NCBI RefSeq assembly: GCF_023699475.1 | Contig: NZ_JALXFV010000007.1 | Coordinates: forward strand, 348,948-412,947 | Source: Halomarina rubra | GTDB lineage: Archaea > Halobacteriota > Halobacteria > Halobacteriales > Haloarculaceae | Direction of reading: 5' to 3' | DNA: 64,000 bases | Part shown: positions 1 through 7,749 of the stretch, one piece after another | Numbering within the stretch: the first letter of the stretch is position 1 | Layout: every line of letters starts with the position of its first letter | Notes under the pieces: model-generated | What the model was told of the DNA's origin: nothing | What the model saw: only the letters and a program-made list of their open reading frames with translations | Database searches by the model: none | Made by a program: the position numbers and the translations under genes

Positions 1-778
1 CCGTCCCGCCTACGGCGTTGCCGATTGTCGTCCAGAGCAGGAAGCGGCCGAACCCTCCGACGGTGACGCCCGTACCGAGGAACAACGCCGAGAGTACTTC
101 GGTGGTACCGAGCAAAGCGTGATGAAACGGACCAAACCCGATTACGCCGGTAATCATCCAGATCAGTAGTACCTGGCCGACTGTGTCACGGCCGGCCGCC
201 ACGAGCCACGTTGTAAGGCCCATCAGCCAGCCCGCGATGGTAGCGCTCATGAGGATCTCCCACCACGAGAGAGGAATCAACGCGCTGGCGAGGGTATCGA
301 CGGCCTCTGGCGTTGCGATGTCGAGGGGTGGTCCGGCGACGGCGATCAATCCGGCGAACACTGCACAGCCGAGCAGGTTACCGATGTACACGATTCCCCA
401 GAGTCGACCGAGATCCCGAAGGGATGCCCGCCGGTCGATGACCGGGAGTACTCCGAGGGTCGTGTGGGCAGTGAACAGTTCCGTCTGTCCGATGATGACG
501 ATGACGAATCCTATGGTAGAAACGTTCGCCAACACGAACCGCTGAACGAGCGACGATTCGAATCCCCCGGAGAAAGTGAGCACCATTGCCATGAGCAGCG
601 CGCCGAAGCTCACGTTGAGACCAGCTGCGAGTGCTGAGAGAAACAGTCCATCCGCAGGTCGTCTAATCTGTTTGAGTGCGTTTTCGAGTTCTCGGCCAAG
701 TATCTGCCGGGCGGCGAGCGTCGGTTCAGGGGTACTCTCACCCTCAGAGGTATCCGATTCCTCGGTCACGTCAGACAT
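1..778 (-). CDS. Formate/nitrite transporter family protein (3' end outside window)
   Basis: This gene runs off the left edge, so about 259 residues are visible of a family usually 270-300 long. Translation shows an acidic cytoplasmic start (MSDVTEESD), then about six hydrophobic helices. The segments GQTELFTAH and GFGPFHHALLG match the conserved regions of the FNT pentameric channel fold, which moves formate, nitrite or related small anions across the membrane. The ATG at 776-778 is the first good start and no upstream in-frame start is needed. Which anion it carries cannot be told from sequence. No partner gene for nitrite or formate metabolism is adjacent; the next gene is an unrelated membrane protein on the same strand. 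Confidence 0.85.
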   Translation of the reverse strand, partial: MSDVTEESDTSEGESTPEPTLAARQILGRELENALKQIRRPADGLFLSALAAGLNVSFGALLMAMVLTFSGGFESSLVQRFVLANVSTIGFVIVIIGQTELFTAHTTLGVLPVIDRRASLRDLGRLWGIVYIGNLLGCAVFAGLIAVAGPPLDIATPEAVDTLASALIPLSWWEILMSATIAGWLMGLTTWLVAAGRDTVGQVLLIWMITGVIGFGPFHHALLGTTEVLSALFLGTGVTVGGFGRFLLWTTIGNAVGGT

Positions 779-891
779 CCTCCCTGGTCTGTCGACCAGT
801 TGTTGTTCGAACAGCCGGAACGGTCATTTCAGCCCTAATTCGGCCTCTCGACCATTGGTTTGGGGTTGGAAATTGGCCTCGAGCCATGGAC

Positions 892-1983
892 TTACTCTGA
901 CTCACCCTGGAGATCGGCCAACTCTTCGTAGCGTGCCGATTCGAAGTACTCTGTCTCCCGGAGGACGAACGGGCCGATTGCGAGCGTGCGCTTCATCATT
1001 GTGAGCACTCGAAGGATGTAGGCGAGTACCACTGCGAATGGGGCGAGGGTGAGCACGTACAGCCCACTGATGACGAGAAATGCGACATCGATACCGAATA
1101 GCTGTGTCCCGAACAGTTGTGAGGCATCGAATGTGAGCATCACGTAGGCGGCTATCGCCAACGACGGCATCGCGCCGTAGAGTACCCCCCGCGAAATGTT
1201 GATAATCTCCCACTGGACGTAGAGCGTCTTGAAGTGCTCGCGCGCTGGCCCGAAAAATCGGAGTGCCTCGATCAACTCGTCGAACGACTGCTTTGCATCC
1301 GAAGAGAGCGACTCGGCATACTTCGCCTTGAGGTTGCGCGCTGCGTATATCTTCCACGAGTAGTTGTAGTTGAGGACAGGGAGCAACACACCGAACGACC
1401 CGAAGTCCGTGTCGGTCAGGTCGTCGCTCACGACCTGGCTGTGTTCGATGAGGCCGTCGGTGAAGCTCTCGATTTCCTTCAGTTCGTCAGCGTTCGGTCC
1501 CTCGGTGACGGTGTCCCTAAGCGCCCTCGTGCGCTCGTCGGCCGCTTCGATGAGCGTTCGGAGAAATCGGGAGGGTTCGGCCGGTGCGACGTCTATCCCT
1601 GCAGTGTCCTCGACTTGCTCACGGAACTCGGTTTCATTCGACATTCGCTCTCGCTGTTCGCCAAGCGGACCGATCTCCTGTGAGAGGACGAACTGAGCAA
1701 TCGACAGAACGAGTGTGATACTCGTGACGAGCGCGATTACGACCGAGCCAAAAAGCGACGTTGTTGCGGCCGTCGTGACGAGCCTCCGTATCGAACTGGG
1801 ACCGAACACCTGTAACAATAAGAGCGGGATGTACGCCAAAAGGAGGAACACCGTGGTGACGAACAGACGGTTCGCGGTGATCAGGAACCAGATCTTCAGC
1901 CGACTCTCTCCAACCCGCTCGCGCATCGTGTCGGCCGGTCGTGTGACACTCTTAGAATCAGTCGATGTTTCTGTGTTACTCAT
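892..1983 (-). CDS. Conserved haloarchaeal four-helix membrane protein, function unknown
   Basis: A 363-residue protein with a short polar start (MSNTETSTDSKS), two hydrophobic segments near residues 33-60 and 75-105, a long acidic soluble middle of about 150 residues, and two more hydrophobic segments near 260-285 and 295-325. The topology places the acidic middle on one face of the membrane, as in a sensor or scaffold. I do not recognise a catalytic motif or a named family. It lies 113 nt before the FNT gene on the same strand, so the two could be co-transcribed. The start is the ATG at 1981-1983. Confidence 0.7.
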   Translation of the reverse strand: MSNTETSTDSKSVTRPADTMRERVGESRLKIWFLITANRLFVTTVFLLLAYIPLLLLQVFGPSSIRRLVTTAATTSLFGSVVIALVTSITLVLSIAQFVLSQEIGPLGEQRERMSNETEFREQVEDTAGIDVAPAEPSRFLRTLIEAADERTRALRDTVTEGPNADELKEIESFTDGLIEHSQVVSDDLTDTDFGSFGVLLPVLNYNYSWKIYAARNLKAKYAESLSSDAKQSFDELIEALRFFGPAREHFKTLYVQWEIINISRGVLYGAMPSLAIAAYVMLTFDASQLFGTQLFGIDVAFLVISGLYVLTLAPFAVVLAYILRVLTMMKRTLAIGPFVLRETEYFESARYEELADLQGESE

Positions 1984-2047
1984 CGCCGAGCACTCCGTTC
2001 ACGTAGTCTAGATCTGTGAAAGATTGGGGTTCGTCGTTAGCCATTAT

Positions 2048-2443
2048 TCAGGGTATCCTGTCGCCATCGGTAGTAACGTTGAGTGTTTCAATCGTGGTCC
2101 CGTTAGCGGTATCGCTGGCAACGATTGTTGCGTCCGCGTTCGCTGGCAGCGTCAAGGTGACGCTCGTCTGTCCGGGTGAGACGTTCACGGTTGAGAAGAC
2201 ACTTCCATCGACACTGATTACGGTGAGTTGAGTGGTGTTCGCTGCCTCCGGACTGGACGCGAGCGTGGCGCTCGCTCGGACCCGTTGACTGGACCACGGC
2301 TCGTCCACCGAAATATCTTCAAACACGCTTGAATCCGCCGTGTTCACTGTAATGGAAGGGTTCAGTGTAAGACACCCTCCGAATACCATACTGACAACCA
2401 CCAATACGGCGAGAAACACCTGCTGCCGAGAAGTCTTACTCAT
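2048..2443 (-). CDS. Predicted lipoprotein, function unknown
   Basis: 131 residues. The start chosen is the ATG at 2441-2443, because it gives MSKTSRQQVF followed by a hydrophobic stretch ending in the lipobox FGGC, the arrangement of an exported lipid-anchored protein. An upstream in-frame ATG at 2504 would put 21 polar residues before the signal and is less likely. The mature part is rich in Thr, Ser, Val and Asp and looks like a beta-sandwich surface domain, without a recognised family. It lies 64 nt upstream of the membrane protein ending at 892, on the same strand. Confidence 0.65.
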   Translation of the reverse strand: MSKTSRQQVFLAVLVVVSMVFGGCLTLNPSITVNTADSSVFEDISVDEPWSSQRVRASATLASSPEAANTTQLTVISVDGSVFSTVNVSPGQTSVTLTLPANADATIVASDTANGTTIETLNVTTDGDRIP

Positions 2444-3188
2444 GTGTTCAGACCTCAACCGCGACAAGTGATTCGACGGTGACCGTCGGGGGAGTTCCCA
2501 GTTCAAATATCGGCTCTAGCGGCAGGTCAACCGCTATTCGTGGTTTCTCCATTTTTAGCTATATCTTAGTCCAGCGGGTGGGATAAGTTCGTTTCCCGCG
2601 AGGTAGCCCTCCGACGTAGTGAGGATGCTTTCCTGTGCCGGTGAGATCGTTTGGTAACTCCCTGAGTAAGTCGCACCTAGATGATGTGGTGATCGGTTGC
2701 GGTTGTGTTATGCGAAAGATCCTTCTCTGAAGGTAGGTGAATATGGAGAACTATTTCTCGTTCGACCAAATGAGCACAATAGTTGATATACGTCGCTATT
2801 CCACGGCCTCCATATCACATCCACCCCTCTCTGTCTAACAAAACCGGTAAACGATGCACGACTTGTCTCAAACCGATTCGGCGCGACTCAGCTGGTAGAT
2901 GCGTGCCGAGAGTCTAACAGGGGTGGTCCCATTGGTCGTACTTGTTGCAGCGGCTACGTAGAGCGATTTTAACGAGGGACAGGTGGGACGATGCAGGTAC
3001 CTCTGACAAACCCTGCAACAATCAAACCTCCCGCAAATATTGTAAATTTGCTGTTATAGTAAAAACATTGACTAGTTGATATCCCTGAGTGATTGGAGCA
3101 AATTTGAGGAAAGCTGGGGTGAACCCACTTATTGTGTTCACCACTACCGGGACTCGATAGAACACCAGATAGGAGTGCTTGGTCCGAC
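2444..3188. other. Gene-free stretch with a dispersed repeat
   Basis: No convincing gene on either strand. It is more AT-rich than its surroundings around 3040-3120. The only structure seen is the repeat annotated at 2821-2926. Confidence 0.6.
2821..2926 (+). repeat. Dispersed ~100-bp repeat, copy 1 (MITE-like)
   Basis: The stretch is bounded by CCACCCCT (2821-2828) and AGGGGTGG (2919-2926), an 8-bp inverted repeat. Inside, CTCTCTGTCTAACAA then ACCGGTAAACGATGCAC match copies at 21859-21899 (opposite strand) and 53182 onward. Similarity to the 53-kb copy continues over roughly 95 nt, including TTCGGCGCGACTCAG against TTCGCAGTGGCTCAG. It could be a small non-autonomous element or a structured RNA. 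Confidence 0.5.
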
Positions 3189-4796
3189 TCAATCGAGAAA
3201 GTAATCGAACACCACCAGCGGCGCGACGGCGACGAGAGCGACTAGAAGTAGGACGGCCATTGCGATGACAGAGAGGACTGCAACTCCGGCCCCGAACGCG
3301 GGGGTCCCGACTCCACTCACCGTCCCAGTGGCCCCAATGACCTGCGCTGGTGCAGGGACGCCATTTTGCTTCGCGAGCAACGCAGTTGCGAAGGGAGGGG
3401 GTTGGTTACCACTGACCTCCACGGAGCCGCTGCCCTTGGCATTGGGCATCGACACCGTGAGATTCGATCCTACCACTTGCCGATTGGCGACGATTGCTTC
3501 GCCACTCCCCTCACCGGTGAGCGTGACGTTTTGGAGGTAGGCTGGGTGTGGGCGATTCGGGGTCTCGAAGTCGTTCATGAAGCTACTCCCCGGGGCGTCG
3601 ACGGTGATGCTCGTGTATCGGGTGTCATTCCTGATCGTCGTGTTCCGAACGACGATGCCACCGTGTGAGCCATCGACGGTGATTCCGCCCCGACAGCCGT
3701 TTTCGATATCGAGCATCTCGATTCGACAGCCGTCAACGAGTCCGCCGGCTTCGTTCCGACCTCCGGGTACTACCGCGCTCGCTGACTCCCACACAATTGG
3801 GTTCATCCCTGGTGCTTTCCCACCTCCGAGCAGGTCGTTGACGCGTCGGCTGCGCTCGTAGTTACACTGGATCGTACAGCGACGGGCCCACGACCGCCCC
3901 CCACCGAGTCGGAGTGCAGTCGCGTGGTTATCGACGAACACGCAGTTCGTGAACCGCCAGCCACCGGGTGTGCGCGAGACGTAAGTCGCACCGTCGCCCC
4001 CCGCGTTGTGCACTCGCGAGTTCCGAACGTACACCAGCCCGCGATGCTGTGCCCAGGAGGCGAACGCCGAGTCGTTCTCGGCGTGACCGGACACCTCTGT
4101 GGGAGATGTCTTGACAAAGCCGTCGACGACGCCGACGCCCTGTGGGTCGCGCACCTGCAGTGTCAACGAGCACTCCTGATGGTTGAACTCCTCCATGTCA
4201 CCGGAGACTCCCTCCCGTGGCGAGAGGCCGACGTGATGGACGTTTCGGACGGTGAGTCCCCGATCGACGGTAAGGCTCATGCCGACGCCACGGCCGTCGC
4301 CGTTGACCATCGTGAAGTTCTCGAAGCGGACGTCCTGCCCGCCGTTCTGGTCGACAAGGAGCATCCTGCCAGTACCGTGAAGTCGGACAGCTCGGGGGGA
4401 ATCACCGAGGCCACGAATCCCCCATCCGTCGCTTTCGGTCGTGACGGGCGCACCGAGGCGGTAGTCTCCCGGCGGAAGTTCGACGACTTCGCCACGGTCG
4501 GCAGCGGCCTGCAGTTGTGCGTCCACTGCCTGCTGCCCAGTCGTATCAAGTTCGAGGTCAGAGACCCCGTTTACAACCTGCGTGTCGGAGCGGGCGCTCC
4601 AGCGCTGGTCAATCGCTCGAACATCGCGTGCCTCGAGGTGGTCGAGTTCGGTCGGACCTGGAACCTCCGGGGGGTCCACCGAGTACTGAGACTGCGGACT
4701 AGCAGCTACTGACTGAGCGCCAAGGGTGGCGGTTCCCATTGCGACCCCACCTGCTGTGAGAAACCGTCTCCGGGTGAGTGTGGAAGGCTCGGTCAT
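3189..4796 (-). CDS. Tat-exported right-handed beta-helix (pectate-lyase-like) surface protein
   Basis: 535 residues from the ATG at 4794-4796. The N-terminus LTRRRFLTAGG is a clear twin-arginine signal followed by a hydrophobic segment. The middle carries repeated short Val/Asn/Gly-rich turns such as VRFENFTMVNG and VRNVHHVGLS, typical of parallel beta-helix proteins of the pectate lyase/polysaccharide-binding type. The C-terminus (GTPAFGAGVAVLS, then hydrophobic residues) resembles a PGF-CTERM-like anchor followed by a second hydrophobic run, so the protein is probably held at the cell surface. Its start overlaps the stop of the upstream DUF7282-like gene by 4 nt (ATGA), indicating coupled translation. 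Substrate unknown; an adhesin or a polysaccharide lyase are both possible. Confidence 0.75.
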   Translation of the reverse strand: MTEPSTLTRRRFLTAGGVAMGTATLGAQSVAASPQSQYSVDPPEVPGPTELDHLEARDVRAIDQRWSARSDTQVVNGVSDLELDTTGQQAVDAQLQAAADRGEVVELPPGDYRLGAPVTTESDGWGIRGLGDSPRAVRLHGTGRMLLVDQNGGQDVRFENFTMVNGDGRGVGMSLTVDRGLTVRNVHHVGLSPREGVSGDMEEFNHQECSLTLQVRDPQGVGVVDGFVKTSPTEVSGHAENDSAFASWAQHRGLVYVRNSRVHNAGGDGATYVSRTPGGWRFTNCVFVDNHATALRLGGGRSWARRCTIQCNYERSRRVNDLLGGGKAPGMNPIVWESASAVVPGGRNEAGGLVDGCRIEMLDIENGCRGGITVDGSHGGIVVRNTTIRNDTRYTSITVDAPGSSFMNDFETPNRPHPAYLQNVTLTGEGSGEAIVANRQVVGSNLTVSMPNAKGSGSVEVSGNQPPPFATALLAKQNGVPAPAQVIGATGTVSGVGTPAFGAGVAVLSVIAMAVLLLVALVAVAPLVVFDYFLD

Positions 4797-5443
4797 CGGG
4801 TGCCTCCACGACGGCCAGTGACGAGCACGAGAACAGCTGCAACAGCGAACGCTCCGCCAAGAAACAGCCCGACGAGTTGAAGCGGTCTGAGAGATGTCCA
4901 ATTCTCTGTTTCGGGTGGTGCAGGCGACGACCACTCTGTCGTCGTCGCTGTCGCGCTCGGCGTTCGGGGTTCGGTCGACTCCGGAACCCGTTCAATGGTG
5001 GCTGTCTCTTCGACCGGTTCGTCGCCGACCGTGTACGGTCGATCGACGGCTCCTCCCTCGTCGAATCGTGTGAACTGTTCGTCGCCGCCATCATGGTAGA
5101 GCACCGCCGCAATGCGCCCTGTCGCTCCTGGCGAGAAACGGCCTGGAGAAAGTTGGACCGTGACGTTCCGATGCGTACCGGCGTCGAGATACCCCGAAAC
5201 ACCGAGTGGGTCCGGACGACCGTCGAACACGTATCGTCCGCCATGGACAACGATATACCCACCATCGGGCAGGGTGACGCTGTCCACCGTGACCGTGCGG
5301 TTGGTGAGCGTCTGATCATCGAGTTCGACATCCGCTCGCGCTTGGGAGACGCTCGGCGCGCCGACCACCGTTGGTATCGACCCGCCGAGGAGTGAGAGAC
5401 AGAGAACCGCTCTAAGAACTGTTCGACGCTTATTCTTCTTCGC
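4793..5443 (-). CDS. DUF7282-like surface protein with C-terminal anchor; start uncertain
   Basis: The reading frame contains a hydrophobic signal (about VLRAVLCLSLLGG), a domain with TVDSVTLPDGGYIVVH and VSGYLDAGTHRNVTVQL that matches the haloarchaeal DUF7282 surface domain as I know it, a Thr/Pro/Ser-rich stalk, and a final membrane segment with GRRGG. No ATG or GTG lies at a sensible place before the signal: the nearest ATG in frame is at 5660-5662, inside the neighbouring winged-helix gene and read in another frame. I give the frame from the basic residues AKKNKRR (5443), so the 5' end is approximate. Translation may begin at a rare codon or depend on the upstream gene. The 3' end overlaps the next gene by 4 nt. 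Confidence 0.55.
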   Translation of the reverse strand, partial: AKKNKRRTVLRAVLCLSLLGGSIPTVVGAPSVSQARADVELDDQTLTNRTVTVDSVTLPDGGYIVVHGGRYVFDGRPDPLGVSGYLDAGTHRNVTVQLSPGRFSPGATGRIAAVLYHDGGDEQFTRFDEGGAVDRPYTVGDEPVEETATIERVPESTEPRTPSATATTTEWSSPAPPETENWTSLRPLQLVGLFLGGAFAVAAVLVLVTGRRGGTR

Positions 5444-5666
5444 CGTCGACCTCGTCGGGGTCGGTTCGGAGTTCCCACAGCGCCGATTGACGATGCAGGT
5501 TCTCGACCCACCCTCTCGCCTCCATGAGCTGGAGCCGGTTTCGAACGTGCGTGCGCGAGAAGCCCGTCTCGTCGACGAGATACGCCTGCGTTCGCGCACC
5601 TTCTCTGAGAAGGTCGAGGATTTGCTCGTCGGCGTCCGTCCGGTCTGCCATCTTGCCGACATTCAT
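5430..5666 (-). CDS. Small winged-helix transcriptional regulator
   Basis: 78 residues from the ATG at 5664-5666; an alternative ATG at 5649-5651 would give MADRTDADEQ. The sequence EQILDLLREGARTQAYLVDETGFSRTHVRNRL fits a MarR/ArsR-type winged helix, with FSRTHVRNRL as the recognition helix and ENLHRQSALWELR as the wing. It is the first gene of a three-gene operon with the DUF7282-like and beta-helix surface proteins, so it probably controls them. It ends in an acidic tail (DEVDGEEE). The stop lies within the start region of the next gene. The ligand or signal is not evident. Confidence 0.7.
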   Translation of the reverse strand: MNVGKMADRTDADEQILDLLREGARTQAYLVDETGFSRTHVRNRLQLMEARGWVENLHRQSALWELRTDPDEVDGEEE

Positions 5667-5797
5667 CTGCCTCGATAATAGGTCTGTTCGTCTTCCGGCC
5701 ACACGCTCTCGCTTCGCAATGCGTCTACATCCGCACCGTTCGCACACCTGTTGTGGATATCTATGTCGCACACTGTGTGTGCATACTCGGTTGCCGC

Positions 5798-5812
5798 ACC
5801 GAAAACTTTTCG
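5798..5812 (+). promoter_or_regulatory. Candidate BRE/TATA promoter of the conjugation operon
   Basis: CGAAAACTTTTCG at 5800-5812 is purine-rich then T-rich, as expected for BRE plus TATA, and lies 26 nt upstream of the ATG at 5838. The same 13 bases form a perfect palindrome, so a regulator could also bind here. It divides the divergent winged-helix gene from the conjugation operon. Confidence 0.5.
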
Positions 5813-5837
5813 TCTACGAGGTGCATTCGTCGAGCGT

Positions 5838-6356
5838 ATGGTGAAGAAACCCACCTCGGTGGCGGCGACCACCCCTGGGCTGAACACAGTGACAGCGCTC
5901 AAGAGCAGAATCCGACGGTTCGACCACCGACTCGAGGTGTGGATTACGGACCTCTCACGATGCGGACTCGTCGCGTACGCGGGGGCGATGTGTGCGCTGA
6001 TGGTCGGCGTCGGGAGCCATCTCATCGCCCTCGTCGTCCCTGCAGTAATCGGACGGGTGTCCGCACAAGGGGCCAGTCAGGCCGAGGAGATCATGTGCCA
6101 GACGGGAGCTGGAGACGCGGTGACGCTGCTGTTCGGTGGGCTTGCACTGCTCCTCCTGTTGGTCGCTGGGATACGACTCACCTCGGGGTTGAATAAGAAG
6201 GGAAGCCAGCGCTCGGATAAGAAACGCGAAGGCGACGAGCAGCTCAAAGGAGCCGCCTACTCGGTCGGTGGGGTCTTCGCACTGACGGCCTTCCCGCTCA
6301 TTCTGGAGCAGATTGGACTCTCGACCATCTCCTGCGTGCAGTTCGCACCATTTTGA
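5838..6356 (+). CDS. Small membrane protein of conjugation module, VirB2/TrbC-like
   Basis: 172 residues with three hydrophobic segments (near residues 43-65, 90-110 and 140-160), a basic loop (KKGSQRSDKKR) between the last two, and two isolated Cys residues. It starts 26 nt after a good promoter and is directly followed by a VirB6/TrbL-like gene and the VirB4 and VirD4-like ATPases, all on the same strand. By position and topology it may be the pilin-like or channel subunit of the DNA-transfer apparatus. Sequence alone does not prove that, and it could be an accessory membrane factor. Confidence 0.6.
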   Translation: MVKKPTSVAATTPGLNTVTALKSRIRRFDHRLEVWITDLSRCGLVAYAGAMCALMVGVGSHLIALVVPAVIGRVSAQGASQAEEIMCQTGAGDAVTLLFGGLALLLLLVAGIRLTSGLNKKGSQRSDKKREGDEQLKGAAYSVGGVFALTAFPLILEQIGLSTISCVQFAPF

Positions 6357-6360
6357 GTCC

Positions 6361-7749
6361 ATGACTGCACGGGTGGGAGGCGTCCGTCCGGCACTCGTCA
6401 TCGCTGTCTTCGTTCTTCTCTCGTGTCTCGTCGGACCTGCTGCAGCGACCGTGAATGAAGAACGAGTTGGTGTGGCCAACCAGTTCGACCAGCAGGCACC
6501 CCCGAACGGAACGAACACGACGCAGAACGGGTCCAGCCCGGTTGGCGTGTCACCGACGGCTACGAACACGACCAACACGTCTGGCAGCAGTGCTGGCGGT
6601 GGGTTCGGTATCGGCATCCCAGATCCGGTCGACCTGCTCTCGGAGATGGTGGGGGCACTCGCCGACGGCCTCATCGGCCTCGGTGAGGGTCTCATCAACA
6701 CGTTCAACGGCTTCGTGTTCAATCTCCCAGCGCCCGGCGAACCAGACGACCCCAGTACGTGGGCGACCCCCACCGACGGGACGTGGTCGGGGGTACAGGG
6801 GGCGATGGGATTCACCACCGCACTCGGCATCTCGGTGTGGGCGCTCGCTGGTGGCCGGGCATTTCTCGAGAGTGATGAGCGCTCGCGTCGGGCCGCGTTT
6901 CTCCGGTGTGGCTACTCGGGGGTGATGATTCTTCTTGGGATTGCGATCACGGCGCTGACGCTGCACCTCGCCAACGGCATCATCCAGGGCCTCGCCCCCG
7001 ACGCGGAGGCGTTCTTCCAGACCCCCGAGGACGCCTCTAAACTCGTTGTCGGGGGTATCGTTGCCTTCATTCTGGGGATCGTCCAGACGGCGACGGTGAT
7101 CGGCGCGCTGGTCGTCCTCGCACTCGAACGGATGCTGGTCTACCTGACGGTGTACCTGTGGCCGCTCGCGTGGGCCTGCCGGGCACACGACGGCTTCGTC
7201 AAATCGCTCGGCGAGACTGTGACGTACCTGTTCGGCGCGGTGGTCGCGCTGAAACTCGTCCAGGCGCTCATCGTTCGCTTGCTGTTCGAACTCCCACTGT
7301 GGGGGGAGGGCGCCGGCACCACGCTCGTTTCGATGTTGATGACCGTCGCCGGACTGGCGTTCGCGTTCATCATCTTCCCGAAGAACATGATCGACCACGC
7401 CAACAACGCTGCGTCGGTCTCGCTCGGGATGGGTGCGGCGACGTCCCGTGCCGGGGAATACGGAGAGCGGTCGGTCGAGCGTGTGTACGACCGCGTCCAC
7501 GGCGCCTACCAATCGTATGACCGGGGTGGGGGTGAGAGTGCGGCGAGCAAGCCGTCGGTTGGCTCGGTCGGCAGCGACGGACCGTCAGATCAGAGACGAC
7601 CAGCGACGGGAGCAGCCCCGTCCCCTGGTACACAGCGCGTCTACGTCCGAGACTCGCCGAGTGACGACGCTGACGACGGGCTCGACGCCAACGAGTGGGA
7701 GCGCCATCGCGAACGCATCGACTACGACCGAGACAGAGGGTTCCAGTAA
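6361..7749 (+). CDS. VirB6/TrbL-like polytopic conjugation protein
   Basis: 462 residues from the ATG at 6361. It has a cleavable signal (ALVIAVFVLLSCLVGPAAA), a Thr/Asn-rich extracellular stretch with several N-glycosylation sequons (NGTNTT, NTTNTS), and then six or so hydrophobic helices between residues 140 and 350. A polar C-terminal tail follows (RVYDRVHGAYQSYDRGGG). This order is that of the haloarchaeal TrbL/VirB6-like proteins that form the inner membrane platform of type IV secretion machines. The gene begins 4 nt after the previous stop, and its own TAA shares the A with the next ATG (TAATG), so translation is coupled to the VirB4-like ATPase. Confidence 0.75.
   Translation: MTARVGGVRPALVIAVFVLLSCLVGPAAATVNEERVGVANQFDQQAPPNGTNTTQNGSSPVGVSPTATNTTNTSGSSAGGGFGIGIPDPVDLLSEMVGALADGLIGLGEGLINTFNGFVFNLPAPGEPDDPSTWATPTDGTWSGVQGAMGFTTALGISVWALAGGRAFLESDERSRRAAFLRCGYSGVMILLGIAITALTLHLANGIIQGLAPDAEAFFQTPEDASKLVVGGIVAFILGIVQTATVIGALVVLALERMLVYLTVYLWPLAWACRAHDGFVKSLGETVTYLFGAVVALKLVQALIVRLLFELPLWGEGAGTTLVSMLMTVAGLAFAFIIFPKNMIDHANNAASVSLGMGAATSRAGEYGERSVERVYDRVHGAYQSYDRGGGESAASKPSVGSVGSDGPSDQRRPATGAAPSPGTQRVYVRDSPSDDADDGLDANEWERHRERIDYDRDRGFQ

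Noticed and set aside
5779..5790. GTGTGCATA shared at 5.78, 26.45 and 58.37 kb
   Set aside because: Nine bases only, in unrelated positions relative to genes; likely chance.
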